Part shown: piece after piece, positions 8,930-17,384 of the stretch
Layout: each line of letters starts with the position of its first letter
Numbering within the stretch: position 1 is the stretch's first letter
Assembly (NCBI GenBank): GCA_002803225.1
Contig: NXFV01000712.1
Location: 1-17,621, forward strand
DNA: 17,621 nucleotides
From: Gamarada debralockiae
Taxonomy: Eukaryota; Ascomycota; Leotiomycetes; Helotiales; Hyphodiscaceae
Direction: 5' to 3'
The notes under the pieces: generated by a model
Told to the model about the DNA's origin: nothing
The model's database searches: none
What the model saw: only the letters and a program-made list of their open reading frames with translations
Translations under genes and position numbers: made by a program

Positions 8930-11401
8930 TCAACCTAGCCTAAAAGATCGCCTCTTCTTCCCAACTAGATATTTTGACATATCCTGTCCCGCATCTTCAA
9001 GACGATCAGCATGAGCTAGATCTACGTATCCAATGCGCTCATAATACTCGCCCATGTCCTCTAGGACCATAAAAAATGGCCCAAATGGCGGGTATTCCTC
9101 ATAGAATTGTGTTATTGCTGACACTGGATTCTCAGGGTTTCCAATAACAAGAATATCCCATACCTTATCTTTTCGCGCCTTCCATTCCTCGTTGGAGTAC
9201 TGTTTATGGATGACTACGCGGAAAAGTTCTGCGCCACTGCCTTCAATTGTCAGCGACCAGTGCTCTCGCAAAGACGCATCAGTGTAGTCACAGATGAAGG
9301 TGGCGCTGTGAAGGCGGCACTTCAGAGACCAGCCTTCAATATGGAGATACCTCGATAGCTCAGACGCTTCACTAGCTTGAGATGCTGTTTGAAAAGCGGC
9401 CCAATTCAGTAACGTCCCGCTTTCAGTTTCGAAGTCAATTTTGATTTCATATTGTGTTTTGAATCCATATCTGTAGAAGCAACTTTTTGGTGAAATAGGC
9501 ATTTGCCAACCCGCCCAGGACCAGCTTGGAAATCCGAAACGACGTTTTATGACTTGACTTGTTGGAAAGAATCCAATCCAGCACAGCCCAGTCGCAAAAC
9601 CTTCCATAGGAGACCATTTCGCAGAAGACCAGAGCACTGGAACACCCCAAACATGCGATATGGCGCATTTAGGATTTCTAAAGTGCCTAAGAACTCCAAG
9701 AAAGGCGTTAAGAGTGTCGGATTCGAATGTCAACGACCGGGTGGTGTATTCTGCTATTGGGTGCTTAATCAACCACGGGTCTTCACTAATTTGACTTAAG
9801 TAATCCGCTGGGAAGAGACGATGTCTAGTATCCAGGAGAGTGCCGATGTTACCATAGTGTGTCTCTCGCTTCATGACAGCATCAGCTAATGAAAACATGA
9901 GCTCTTCGGGTTCTGCAACCGTCTCTATAGCTGTCGCTCCGCCACATTCAAAGTAGACTTGCTTTTCGGTGAAGATCAGTCGTCGTTTCGAAAGGAGTGC
10001 TTCTTGGTATGTCCAGCCACGACCCATCCATGTTGAATCTCTTACATCACGCACTGGATTTGAAAGTGCCGATACCAGATCAATTTCACCAACAGTAATG
10101 CTAGGTTGGAGGAATCTACTTCTGCTGCTGACGCCGGGCAAGCCAAAGGCCGAGTTTTGTCCACACGCCGCAACTATCGTCAGTGTTGCGCAGTTGTAGA
10201 CTAAATCCATGTTGGCTATCTGTATGTGCTTGACACGGCTGTCAAATTGGGGTATGCAATATCGATCGACCCATAAATATTGAAACCCGATTTCCAGTGT
10301 GACTTTCAGTGCGTCTTCAATCGTCTGTGGAAGAACTGAAGGACCCTGTTCGTTATTCTGGTGCATCTGCTCGTTTATGTTTGGGCCCCAAACATAGCTT
10401 AAGGCTATAAACTTCGTCCTAGGAGTATACGGTTCAAGCTTCCTAGTCTTGCAGTTCAGCAGCTGAAAACCAGGAATATTGGGCACTTCAGAACTGAAGC
10501 AAGGGTCTCCATGATGGCTACTACAAATCTGAAGCCATCGTCGAACGATCGAGAAGTCTACTCTTTCTGGGTTGATGGATCGTACAGAGACACACTTCTT
10601 GGCATCGAGGCTGTGCCTTGTAGGAAATAGTGGTCCGACAATATCGAGATTGTCTAAAGTCGTTGGGTCGACCTCAAAGACGCGCTGAGGCTGTGGATGT
10701 GAGAGAACCAGAATATTATGGTGACGAATATCTTTGGGAATTTGAACGGACCCAGAATACTTTGAGATATTTCGGCTGGAAAGTACTACAAGGCATAGAC
10801 GTGAACTTCGTAGATAGAATTTGTTTGTCTTCCAGATCGCTGCGAAGAATCTGCAAAGGCGGCAAGCTCGCTTGGACCAAGTTTCGTCGATGATGCCAAT
10901 ATCTTGCAATGAAAAGGCAGTAGAACCTCCCAGTGTAGTTTCATAATCTTTGTAGATTGCCTCAAAATTGATTCGGGAACAGGAATCACAGAAGTCTGCA
11001 GTAGGTGGCATCCCAGTATGCCTCAGAAACCTTTGCTCACATTTGTCGACCATAAGTTTCTGTCGGCGTATCTCATCGTGTTCAATAAAGGGATCCACAG
11101 GTGCAGCACCTTTCGGTGCAAGGTATGTGTATCGTCGACGCTGTAGAGCAAGTAAAGGATCTTCCCAGTCGATGGAACAATTGTTTTCGTCCGGAGCCGC
11201 TGCAGGTGATGCCTCTTGTCCGCGATGCAGTAGTTTATTTATTACTCTATTGATAGTTTCGAACGTGGACTGGGGTGGAAAGAAAGTCTGTTTAACGATC
11301 AGTTTAGGACCCAGACGTGCCATTGATCGGCTGTGATGGATGTCATACGGGGTCTTTAGCCATTGAAAGCGGAACGAAATGTGCAAAGGACCGAACAGCA
11401 T
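8930..11401 (-). CDS. HET-domain (heterokaryon incompatibility) protein, 823 aa, intronless
   Basis: HET domains are found in fungal proteins that trigger non-self recognition and regulated cell death; most family members have no known partner. The domain's hallmarks are all present: FIALSYVWG (residues 331-339), LWVDRYCIPQ (376-385), YNCATLTIVAACG (402-414), GLPG (420-423) and GRGWTYQEALLSKRR with QVYFEC (460-486). Upstream, CDSC (138-141) and CRLC (180-183) match the Cys-pair region often preceding HET domains, and PSWSWAGW (625-632) is the usual downstream motif. There is no signal peptide or transmembrane helix, so a cytosolic protein is likely. The first ATG of the open frame is at 11401; the frame continues upstream to about 11509 without another ATG. 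An alternative ATG at 11323 would give 797 residues. No stop or frameshift interrupts it, in contrast to the broken genes to its right. Confidence 0.88.
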   Translation of the reverse strand: MLFGPLHISFRFQWLKTPYDIHHSRSMARLGPKLIVKQTFFPPQSTFETINRVINKLLHRGQEASPAAAPDENNCSIDWEDPLLALQRRRYTYLAPKGAAPVDPFIEHDEIRRQKLMVDKCEQRFLRHTGMPPTADFCDSCSRINFEAIYKDYETTLGGSTAFSLQDIGIIDETWSKRACRLCRFFAAIWKTNKFYLRSSRLCLVVLSSRNISKYSGSVQIPKDIRHHNILVLSHPQPQRVFEVDPTTLDNLDIVGPLFPTRHSLDAKKCVSVRSINPERVDFSIVRRWLQICSSHHGDPCFSSEVPNIPGFQLLNCKTRKLEPYTPRTKFIALSYVWGPNINEQMHQNNEQGPSVLPQTIEDALKVTLEIGFQYLWVDRYCIPQFDSRVKHIQIANMDLVYNCATLTIVAACGQNSAFGLPGVSSRSRFLQPSITVGEIDLVSALSNPVRDVRDSTWMGRGWTYQEALLSKRRLIFTEKQVYFECGGATAIETVAEPEELMFSLADAVMKRETHYGNIGTLLDTRHRLFPADYLSQISEDPWLIKHPIAEYTTRSLTFESDTLNAFLGVLRHFRNPKCAISHVWGVPVLWSSAKWSPMEGFATGLCWIGFFPTSQVIKRRFGFPSWSWAGWQMPISPKSCFYRYGFKTQYEIKIDFETESGTLLNWAAFQTASQASEASELSRYLHIEGWSLKCRLHSATFICDYTDASLREHWSLTIEGSGAELFRVVIHKQYSNEEWKARKDKVWDILVIGNPENPVSAITQFYEEYPPFGPFFMVLEDMGEYYERIGYVDLAHADRLEDAGQDMSKYLVGKKRRSFRLG

Positions 11402-12130
11402 CGAAGGGTCCGAGGAAGGTTTGAAGGAGAAAATGATTGCAGAGAGACATTTGGTTCGAATGTAGGCTGTGCGAAAATGCGTAGGAAACCTAAGATTGAG
11501 GCGCAGCACACTGCATGCGCCAATGACGAGTGGAAACTTAATTTATTAGCTTTGCGGGTGGTGTGCCTAAAGCATGTCGCAATGATGCTGCCTTTTTAAA
11601 TTTCGAGATCGCACGTGCCCATAAGGCAAGGATGGCTACCTTTAGCGAGACCCTTTTTAAACTGTCAGACGGTAGAAATCAGCTTGGCATCTTTCTAGAA
11701 GATCCCGCTTCTATCTACTGTTGATCCTTCCTAAAAGCTTCATTAGAGTTTAGTTATTCAGTTGCCGAGTGCCTGACTGCATAGGCGCATACGCTTTACA
11801 TACTGGTGACTGAGGGCCTCCCAAATTGGGAAGAGTTAAAATCCCTTGTACCAACCGAAATATCCTATTCGATTATCTTCTTGAGAGCTTTCTAGCTCTC
11901 CTTCGACTTCTCACTGGTACCCGCGACTATGATGCATTTTCTCGTAAGAAATGTTCTGTGTGCCGGATGCCGCGAGATCTGCAGTGCAGAGGTTCAACGG
12001 ATTCTTTGGGACCTGCCAGATGTGTGTGCCTCCACTCGCCTAGGACAAGTCGAGCCACACTTCACAACATATAAGCAACTTCATCGCAGGAATTGTACCT
12101 CGTCAACACTATCGAGAGACAATAATCAAA
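11402..12130. promoter_or_regulatory. Divergent upstream region of the HET gene and the phospholipase-C-type pseudogene
   Basis: This stretch must contain the HET promoter (minus) and the former promoter of the plus-strand pseudogene. A weak TATA-like CATATAAGC lies near 12067-12075, about 60 nt before the pseudogene start. Small open frames at 11826-12219 have no recognisable content and are not called. Confidence 0.4.
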
Positions 12131-13946
12131 ATGTTGATTCCTATCTCGGTCATTGCGGTCTTTTTGTGAACACCGCTTCCGCGGGCTCGTTAAAGGAATT
12201 GAGAAATCTGGTAAAATAGAGGATCTTTACTTACGACTCATAGGAAGCTATTTTTGGTGCAACTGACCCAAAAGGCATCGTCTGGATGAGCGATACTGTT
12301 AACTATCCTGGGTCTCCATCAAACCCAGACGGAAAAAGGCAGCGTGATATTGGATAACAACGCGACTCCAGGTAAGTTATCCTTGAACCACTCCTATCCC
12401 GGGAATCACGAAAAGCTGACAGTTTATCTCAGGTTGTGATGAGGGTGCCTTTAATTGCTATCCATTAACCTGGAAGACTTTCCCAGAGTATCTGCAGGAA
12501 GCAGGAGTCTCCTGGCAAGTTTACCAAGATCCAGACAATTTCGAGGACAACATGCTGGCCTACTTCGATCAGTACCAAAAGGCCACAAATAGTTCTCCGC
12601 TGATGTAAGGGGGAATTCATATCTTGGACTCGATCGATTCTATTCTGATGCTGCAGCTGGAACCTTGCCACATGTCAGCTACATCGTTAAGTCAGCAGAG
12701 CTCTCGGAGCATTATCCCTATCTGCCAAGCGACGGTGCATGGTCGCAAAGGGAAGTCGTTGAAGCGGTTGCCAATGGGGCAGCGTATAATGAGACAGCTT
12801 TGATGATCAGCTATGATGGTAGGTCCTCGCAACTGTCCACTTAATTTATCATTAACACCAAACGATTCAGAGGTCGGAGGGTATGGAGATCATGTCAGCC
12901 CTTTCCATGCCCCAGATGGTGCGAGTGGTGAATGGATTAATGATCCTTATGGGCAATTTGGAGATGTCCGATGGGGCCAGGTAGCTACCATACCCCGAAA
13001 ATCTCTCATTGGCCATGCTCTGTTGACGCCCGACTTCAGGCTTCCGTATCCCATGCTACATTATCTCCCCATGGATTCGTGCGGCAATGTATTCACTGAA
13101 CACGCCGATCACAATTCCCAAATCTTGTTTGTCCAGAAATGGCTCGAAGCAATTGGCAAGCCAGGGGTTCAAAGCAAAGAAGTCACCCCATGGCGCCGAC
13201 AACAGATGTCATATCTGGTTAAGGCTTTCGACTGCGATCATGTGAGTCCCCATGATCAACTTAAAAACGTTACCAAAACTGATAATCTCATTCTTAGCCC
13301 GACTACTCTCTCCTATCATCGCTGAAGTGCCGACGCCTCTACGTGATCTCTCAGAACCAACACTATCGATGCTGAGCCTCGGCGACTTATCAGGAAACTA
13401 CATCGGTGCAGCCGTTTGCGAAGAGAACTACCCAACCAATCAACCACCAGTGCCTTAAGGCCGCGAAAACGCAAACGCCGACCCAAGCCAACTCGTTGAG
13501 GAAGGCTTCAAGCCAGTCCGGGGCTCCTTGACTGAGGGCCGATATCTTACATTCAAGATGAACGGTTTTGCTTTGACAGCCACTATACTGTCGAACAGCA
13601 GTACTGGCATGGGTGTCACAGCGCAGGCAGCATCTGTGAAGCACGATAACAAGGCCTAGAGATGGATACTGCATCAGGTTGGCACCAACAACTTTACGAA
13701 AAACAGTTACGAGTTCATGATTAGCTCAGCTGTTGATGGAAGGTACATTTCTCCAAATCTCCAAATCCCGTGTGAGAACTTCATAGCGTCCGCTGGGACG
13801 TTCAAAATCGCCGATCCAGGAAGTGGGAAGGGATATGCCGTTTCAACGGGGAACAACAGGTTGTCAATATAAACTCAAAGGGTGCCGTCTCAGCTACAGG
13901 TGAGAAGGAGGGGTTCTCGATTTTCAGTGTGACATACCATTCATGG
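12131..13946 (+). pseudogene. Secreted phosphoesterase / non-hemolytic phospholipase-C-type gene, decayed and internally deleted
   Basis: Fragments in several frames match the fungal phosphoesterase family (acid phosphatase/phospholipase C type, PF04185-like). In order: a signal-peptide-like start at 12131 followed, after a frame change, by NTASAGSLKE; GIVWMSDTVNYPGSP (12270-12320); CYPLTWKTFPEYLQEAGVSW then YQD (12459-12530); LPHVSYIV and SEHYPYLPSDGAW (12662-12750); GGYGDHVSPFHAPDG (12880-12925); NVFTEHADHNSQILFVQKWL (13087-13146); and RGSLTEGRYLTFKMNGFALT near 13518-13580. Three introns remain: 12372-12432, 12819-12870 and 13242-13297. Breaks include stops at 12606-12608, 13456-13458 and 13657-13659 and frame changes near 12150, 12350, 12620, 13310 and 13860. 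The expected segment with the ENRxFDxYFG-type catalytic motif is missing near 12215-12245. The usual stop after FSVTYHS appears to be TGG (13944-13946), so the frame runs on to 14138. No working product is expected. Confidence 0.82.
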
Positions 13947-14049
13947 AACGCGCAGCGGCGATACTTGACTGCCAGTCTCCGAGCTGGCGAGTTGACTTGG
14001 AAATCGGGCATTGGAAATAACAGTAAGGAGCAAGAAAGAAAAATTCTGC

Positions 14050-15361
14050 GTTTCCAGACATCTGAGTCAGAACGCTCCGGAATGAAATCGAGCGAGTTCT
14101 GCTTTTGTCAACAACAATGTGCTCTGTACTCTCGATAATTACCTGCTTCGCAAAGGAACCCATTTCCGAATCTCGACGGCTCCTTGCTGCATAGATCCTT
14201 TTTTGTAACAAGATTCGCGAACCAAGTTCAATTGCTTTGCGCTGTCCCTACGATTCCCAATTTTGGTTCCATCGTATGAGTTGTCCATACCAAAGCGACT
14301 CTGAAGTAGCTTAGGGACAATTTGGTTAAGGAGTGATCACAGTGTTGGAGCGCAGACGCATATCAAATCAGTAACACATTCGAGGACTGATCAAATATCA
14401 CTAAAATTTCCGGCCAGCGTATACTCTTGATGATTAAGTTGATTAGGAGACAACAAATGACAGAATTTGAGCCACAATGAACCCCCAACGCCAGAAACCT
14501 CTGCTTTAGAATCGCAATAACTCAAAGTTGAGGAGGCTGTCACAAAATACCGACAAGACACTTACAATTCGGCTATGCTCCATGTGATATCCTTGTTTCC
14601 GTCTCTGCTCAAAATGGACGGAATTCGGGCAACAGTGCTAGAGTGACTAATATTCTAAGGCTCAGGATACTTATCAAACTTACTTCTGGGAATGAGAAAT
14701 CTCCAAACTTGAGACGACAGGAATAACCATAATGATCATCCAGGCATCAGTGGTCGTATGTAGAACTGTGGAAACGACGAGCCACGAGACGGGTGTAAAG
14801 CATAGGACTACAGACCCGAAGAATGACGAACCAATCGTGGGATTATACTGTAAAACATCTCCAAACAGGAGAGCATGCTGAATGGAACGACGAACGCAAC
14901 AGTATGCCATATTATCCATCTCTCTCTGCGAGCTGGGAAATCTCGCAAATAGAAACTCAGGATCGATAACTTAGTGAAGTATAGTGCCAGTTGTTAGCAG
15001 ATGAAGCCAGTATAGGTGATAGAGAAGGATACATCGAGTATTCAGGTGGGGACGTCTTGAATATGGTATCCTTGGCCGTATGATGTTCCAACTCCGAAGA
15101 TAATAGTTACTGCCAGCATGTTCAGCCAGGCAAAAATAATCAAACTGTCGTCCGAGCTCCAGACCCTCACGACATATAGCCTCGAAGTTACCCGGCCGAT
15201 GATGAAGAATAAGGCGAAATTTGGGGAAATTTGATGCCATCCAGAACTTGGGGCACACCGACTTTCACCATGGATCTGCAAAAGTCAATGAATGATTTGA
15301 AATTGAAGAGTAGCAGCCTTGAGGATCTAATTTACTTCCTCCAGATGTGGAAGGACCACCA
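14050..15361 (-). pseudogene. Rhodopsin-like fungal integral membrane protein, pseudogene
   Basis: On the minus strand, fragments match the fungal rhodopsin-domain membrane family (PF20684-like, seven-helix). A possible start at 15361 (MVVLPHLEE) is followed by an intron ending in TTTTGCAG at about 15283. Then come SRLYVVRVWSSDDSLIIFAW, FGVGTSYGQGYHIQDVP and LALYFTKLSILSFYLRDFPA, and CFTPVSWLVVSTVLHTTTDA (14733-14811), ITWSIAE, then after an intron (14401-14565, 165 nt) SVLECVTDLICVCAPTL and SLLNQIVPKLLQSRFG with a hydrophilic tail. Breaks: stops near 15055 and 15000, frame changes near 14910, 14690 and 14160, TGA where Trp is expected (about 14391) and TGA where Arg is expected in the APTLR motif (about 14341). 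The function of the intact family is largely unknown; this copy is dead. It is convergent with the phospholipase-type pseudogene, and the ends nearly meet. Confidence 0.78.
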
Positions 15362-15749
15362 TTTCTGATTCTTGACAAGTTCCCGATGCCCAGAATTTGG
15401 ATGCGATGAGAGAAGAGACGCTTCTTTCATATAGATTGTTAATTTATGGAATTTGTCAGGTGTTCAACACTGAATCAATCCGCCCCCCTAAGGAACTGGC
15501 AAAACCTCAGATGGAGCAAACTTTAATATTTCGGGAAGATTGTCCAGACTTCATCGAGCCAGTTAAATTAAAGCAGTGCTGTTGTAACCAAAGGAAGTCA
15601 TACTCAGGACTGCTACGGACCCGTGGTTGCAGCATCTCCCCTTTTCAAGGCGTGTTCCGCGCATCAGTCACTGCTGCCGCGTTGATACAGAGTCGACGGA
15701 TCAACGGCTTTGGCGTTTGTTTGACAGTAGCTGAGAATTAGATCTAGTA
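15362..15749. other. Spacer between the rhodopsin-like pseudogene and the MITE
   Basis: A 114-codon open frame at 15397-15741 has no recognisable domain, signal peptide or coding character and is probably chance. The stretch nearest 15362 should be the former promoter of the minus-strand pseudogene. Nothing else is visible. Confidence 0.4.
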
Positions 15750-16031
15750 ACGAAGGTCGCGGTCAAAAGTTTGGAATATGCAGGGTGATCATGCTGTATT
15801 ACAAGGGCCTTAGCCTGAATTACAGGCATCTGCAAGGGTTGCTTGGAAATTACAGGCCTAGATACCCTGAAGGGATTGGATGCTGAGCGCTCAGACAGAG
15901 CGGCTGCCAATTAGCGACGGGGAGAGCTTACAGGCATCATAGCCTAAAATTACAGCGTATTATAGGGCTGATTCCGACATTACAGGGCCTAAATACCCTG
16001 TATATTCCAAACTTTTGGCCGCGACCTTCGT
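15750..16031. mobile_element. 282 bp MITE with 37 bp terminal inverted repeats
   Basis: The left terminus (15750-15786) begins ACGAAGGTCGCGG and ends CAGGGT. The right terminus (15995-16031) is its inverted copy, with 35 of 37 positions identical by eye (differences at T/C in GGTC and G/A in ATATGC). TA lies just outside on the left (15748-15749) and at 16031-16032 on the right, compatible with a TA target duplication as in Tc1/mariner elements, though with a one-base offset. No transposase is encoded, so it would need a helper element elsewhere. Two related internal modules (15799-15869 and 15928-16000) are arranged as direct repeats. Confidence 0.85.
15799..16000 (+). repeat. Two diverged direct-repeat modules inside the MITE
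   Basis: TTACA occurs at 15799, 15820 and 15850 and again at 15928, 15950 and 15980. The spacings are nearly the same, 21/30 in the left module and 22/30 in the right. Each module ends about 15 nt later in ACCCTG (15864-15869 and 15995-16000), and the right one is the inner end of the terminal repeat. CCTTAGCCTGAA and TCATAGCCTAAA also correspond. This indicates an old internal duplication. Confidence 0.65.
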
Positions 16032-16643
16032 ACAGTCGTTGTTGTTGTTGTTGTATTTCATTTACCCTGACCCTCCCTTAATGGGATATCCAGGCTACCA
16101 CTACTGGAGTTATCCTTGCGCCTCTAATTCTACAGTTACTAAAGTTACATGCAAACGAAGTTTTAGCCTCGTGGAGGCTTGTGTTGAACCCCTCTGCCCC
16201 TGACCCCTGTTCTGATGTCGTTCTGATGCTCTTGACACGAATCTCTTAGACTTTTCTACGAAATCAAGCACTGCGTTTAGCACACTCCTGATTGACCAAG
16301 TTTCGTTTTGGTTATCATGAGCCCTGCCCCCAATCATTCCTGCTACGTCGTTGAATGCCTCCTTAATCTTACCCGGAGCTGTTTACCCGGTCCAGTCCCT
16401 AGCGAAATCGGCTTCCACTTCTCCCGAATTTAAACTAACCACCCACATTGTGCCAAGCATAATTTCGGCTAGCCTGCCTGCATGCCGCACGCCACACCTC
16501 CAGAGTCGAAGGTTTACTCCGTACGAAGGGAGATGGCACTACTCATCATGATGTGACGACAAGGGTATCCTCAGCCTCGAGTACAAACGACGTTCGAGCA
16601 TTACTTGGAGATGATCAAACAACTCTACGATGATCGTAGCGTT
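16032..16643. other. Spacer between the MITE and the NLR relic
   Basis: A short GTT microsatellite (about 16036-16050) follows the MITE. On the minus strand an open frame of roughly 90 codons (about 16110-16385), containing AGMIGGRAHDNQNETW, has a plausible helical composition but matches nothing I recognise. No gene is called. The right part should be the former promoter of the NLR-type relic. Confidence 0.4.
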
Positions 16644-17257
16644 ATGGCTGACCCACTTAGTGTTACCACAAGCACTATTGCCGTGCTTCAGCTTTCAAAT
16701 ATGTCCTGAGGACTTGGTTGATGTAAAGAATGCGTCGGCAGATCGCAAAAGCCTTATCCGCGAGATCAGCTCTACCCTTGGAATTCTCAGCACACTCAAC
16801 GAGACCGTGGACGAGGCAAGAGTGTCTGAGGAGACTTGGTCTGCGACTATTCGAATGGCTTGAAGAGCCAGACGGCCCGTTAATTGTGCTGAGCAGAGCG
16901 AAGTGGAGAAGATCCTAAGCGTTATCGAACGCCAGAAATCTGCGTTGTCTTTAGCTCTAGAGAACGATCACATCGCCCTATCTCAAGAGATCCGCAACAA
17001 TACAGAGGCAATTTGAGATGAAGTCGCAGGTCTATCGAGAGAGTCCGCAGCTGCGCGGCTAGATGCGAAGATGGATGCTAAGGCAAGTTGCTCATCTAAA
17101 AATGAATTATTCTGATCGTTTCTAATCTCTAAAATAGAATGCGGTCCTTAACCAATTTACTTACGCCGACGGTGCTCCTTTCAATGCATGTCGCCGCGAC
17201 TACGAACGTTATTACCTTTCGGATACACGCATCGAACTTCTCAACAAAATAAGGGTT
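16644..17257 (+). pseudogene. N-terminal remnant of a fungal NLR (STAND/NACHT-type) gene
   Basis: The start MADPLSVTTSTIAVLQLS is the characteristic opening of many fungal NLR-like proteins. In shifted frames it continues as DLVDVKNASADRKSLIREIS, STLNETVDEA, EEPDGPL, VEKILSVIERQKSALSLALE, NDHIALSQEI, and after a likely intron (17083-17137, with a GC donor GCAAGT and TAG acceptor) NQFTYADGAPFN and LSDTRIELLNKIR. The last part is the linker that normally sits just before the NACHT nucleotide-binding domain. Breaks: frame changes near 16700, 16850 and 16905, and TGA at 16861-16863 and 17014-17016. Similarity ends at about 17257, before any P-loop. In intact family members the N-terminus is thought to signal after a C-terminal repeat domain senses a ligand. 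This copy is truncated and non-functional. Confidence 0.75.
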
Positions 17258-17287
17258 GAGCTATTTGTACATGCACTGGTCGCGCCA

Positions 17288-17305
17288 CCATACTAATTAG
17301 TATGG
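17288..17305. repeat. 18 bp perfect palindrome within an imperfect inverted repeat
   Basis: CCATACTAATTAGTATGG reads the same on both strands. It is flanked by CGCGCC on the left (17281-17286) and GGCGCG on the right, giving a longer imperfect hairpin of about 45 bp. It lies between the end of the NLR relic and the start of the transposase frame. Confidence 0.8.
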
Positions 17306-17384
17306 GAACACGAGGCGCGTCGATATTGTTGTAGAATTTGGTCGTACCCAATAAGCTTCTACATTATCCACCATATCTATCGCC

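Noticed and set aside
11402..11509. Longer N-terminus of the HET protein beginning at 11509
   Set aside because: The first codon there is GTG; no ATG occurs before 11401, so initiation at 11509 is unlikely in a fungus.
11826..12219. Plus-strand frames of 82-96 codons
   Set aside because: They run by chance into the frame-shifted signal-peptide remnant of the phosphoesterase pseudogene and have no upstream coding support.
15397..15741. 114-codon plus-strand frame
   Set aside because: No domain or signal, unusual composition, no splice context.
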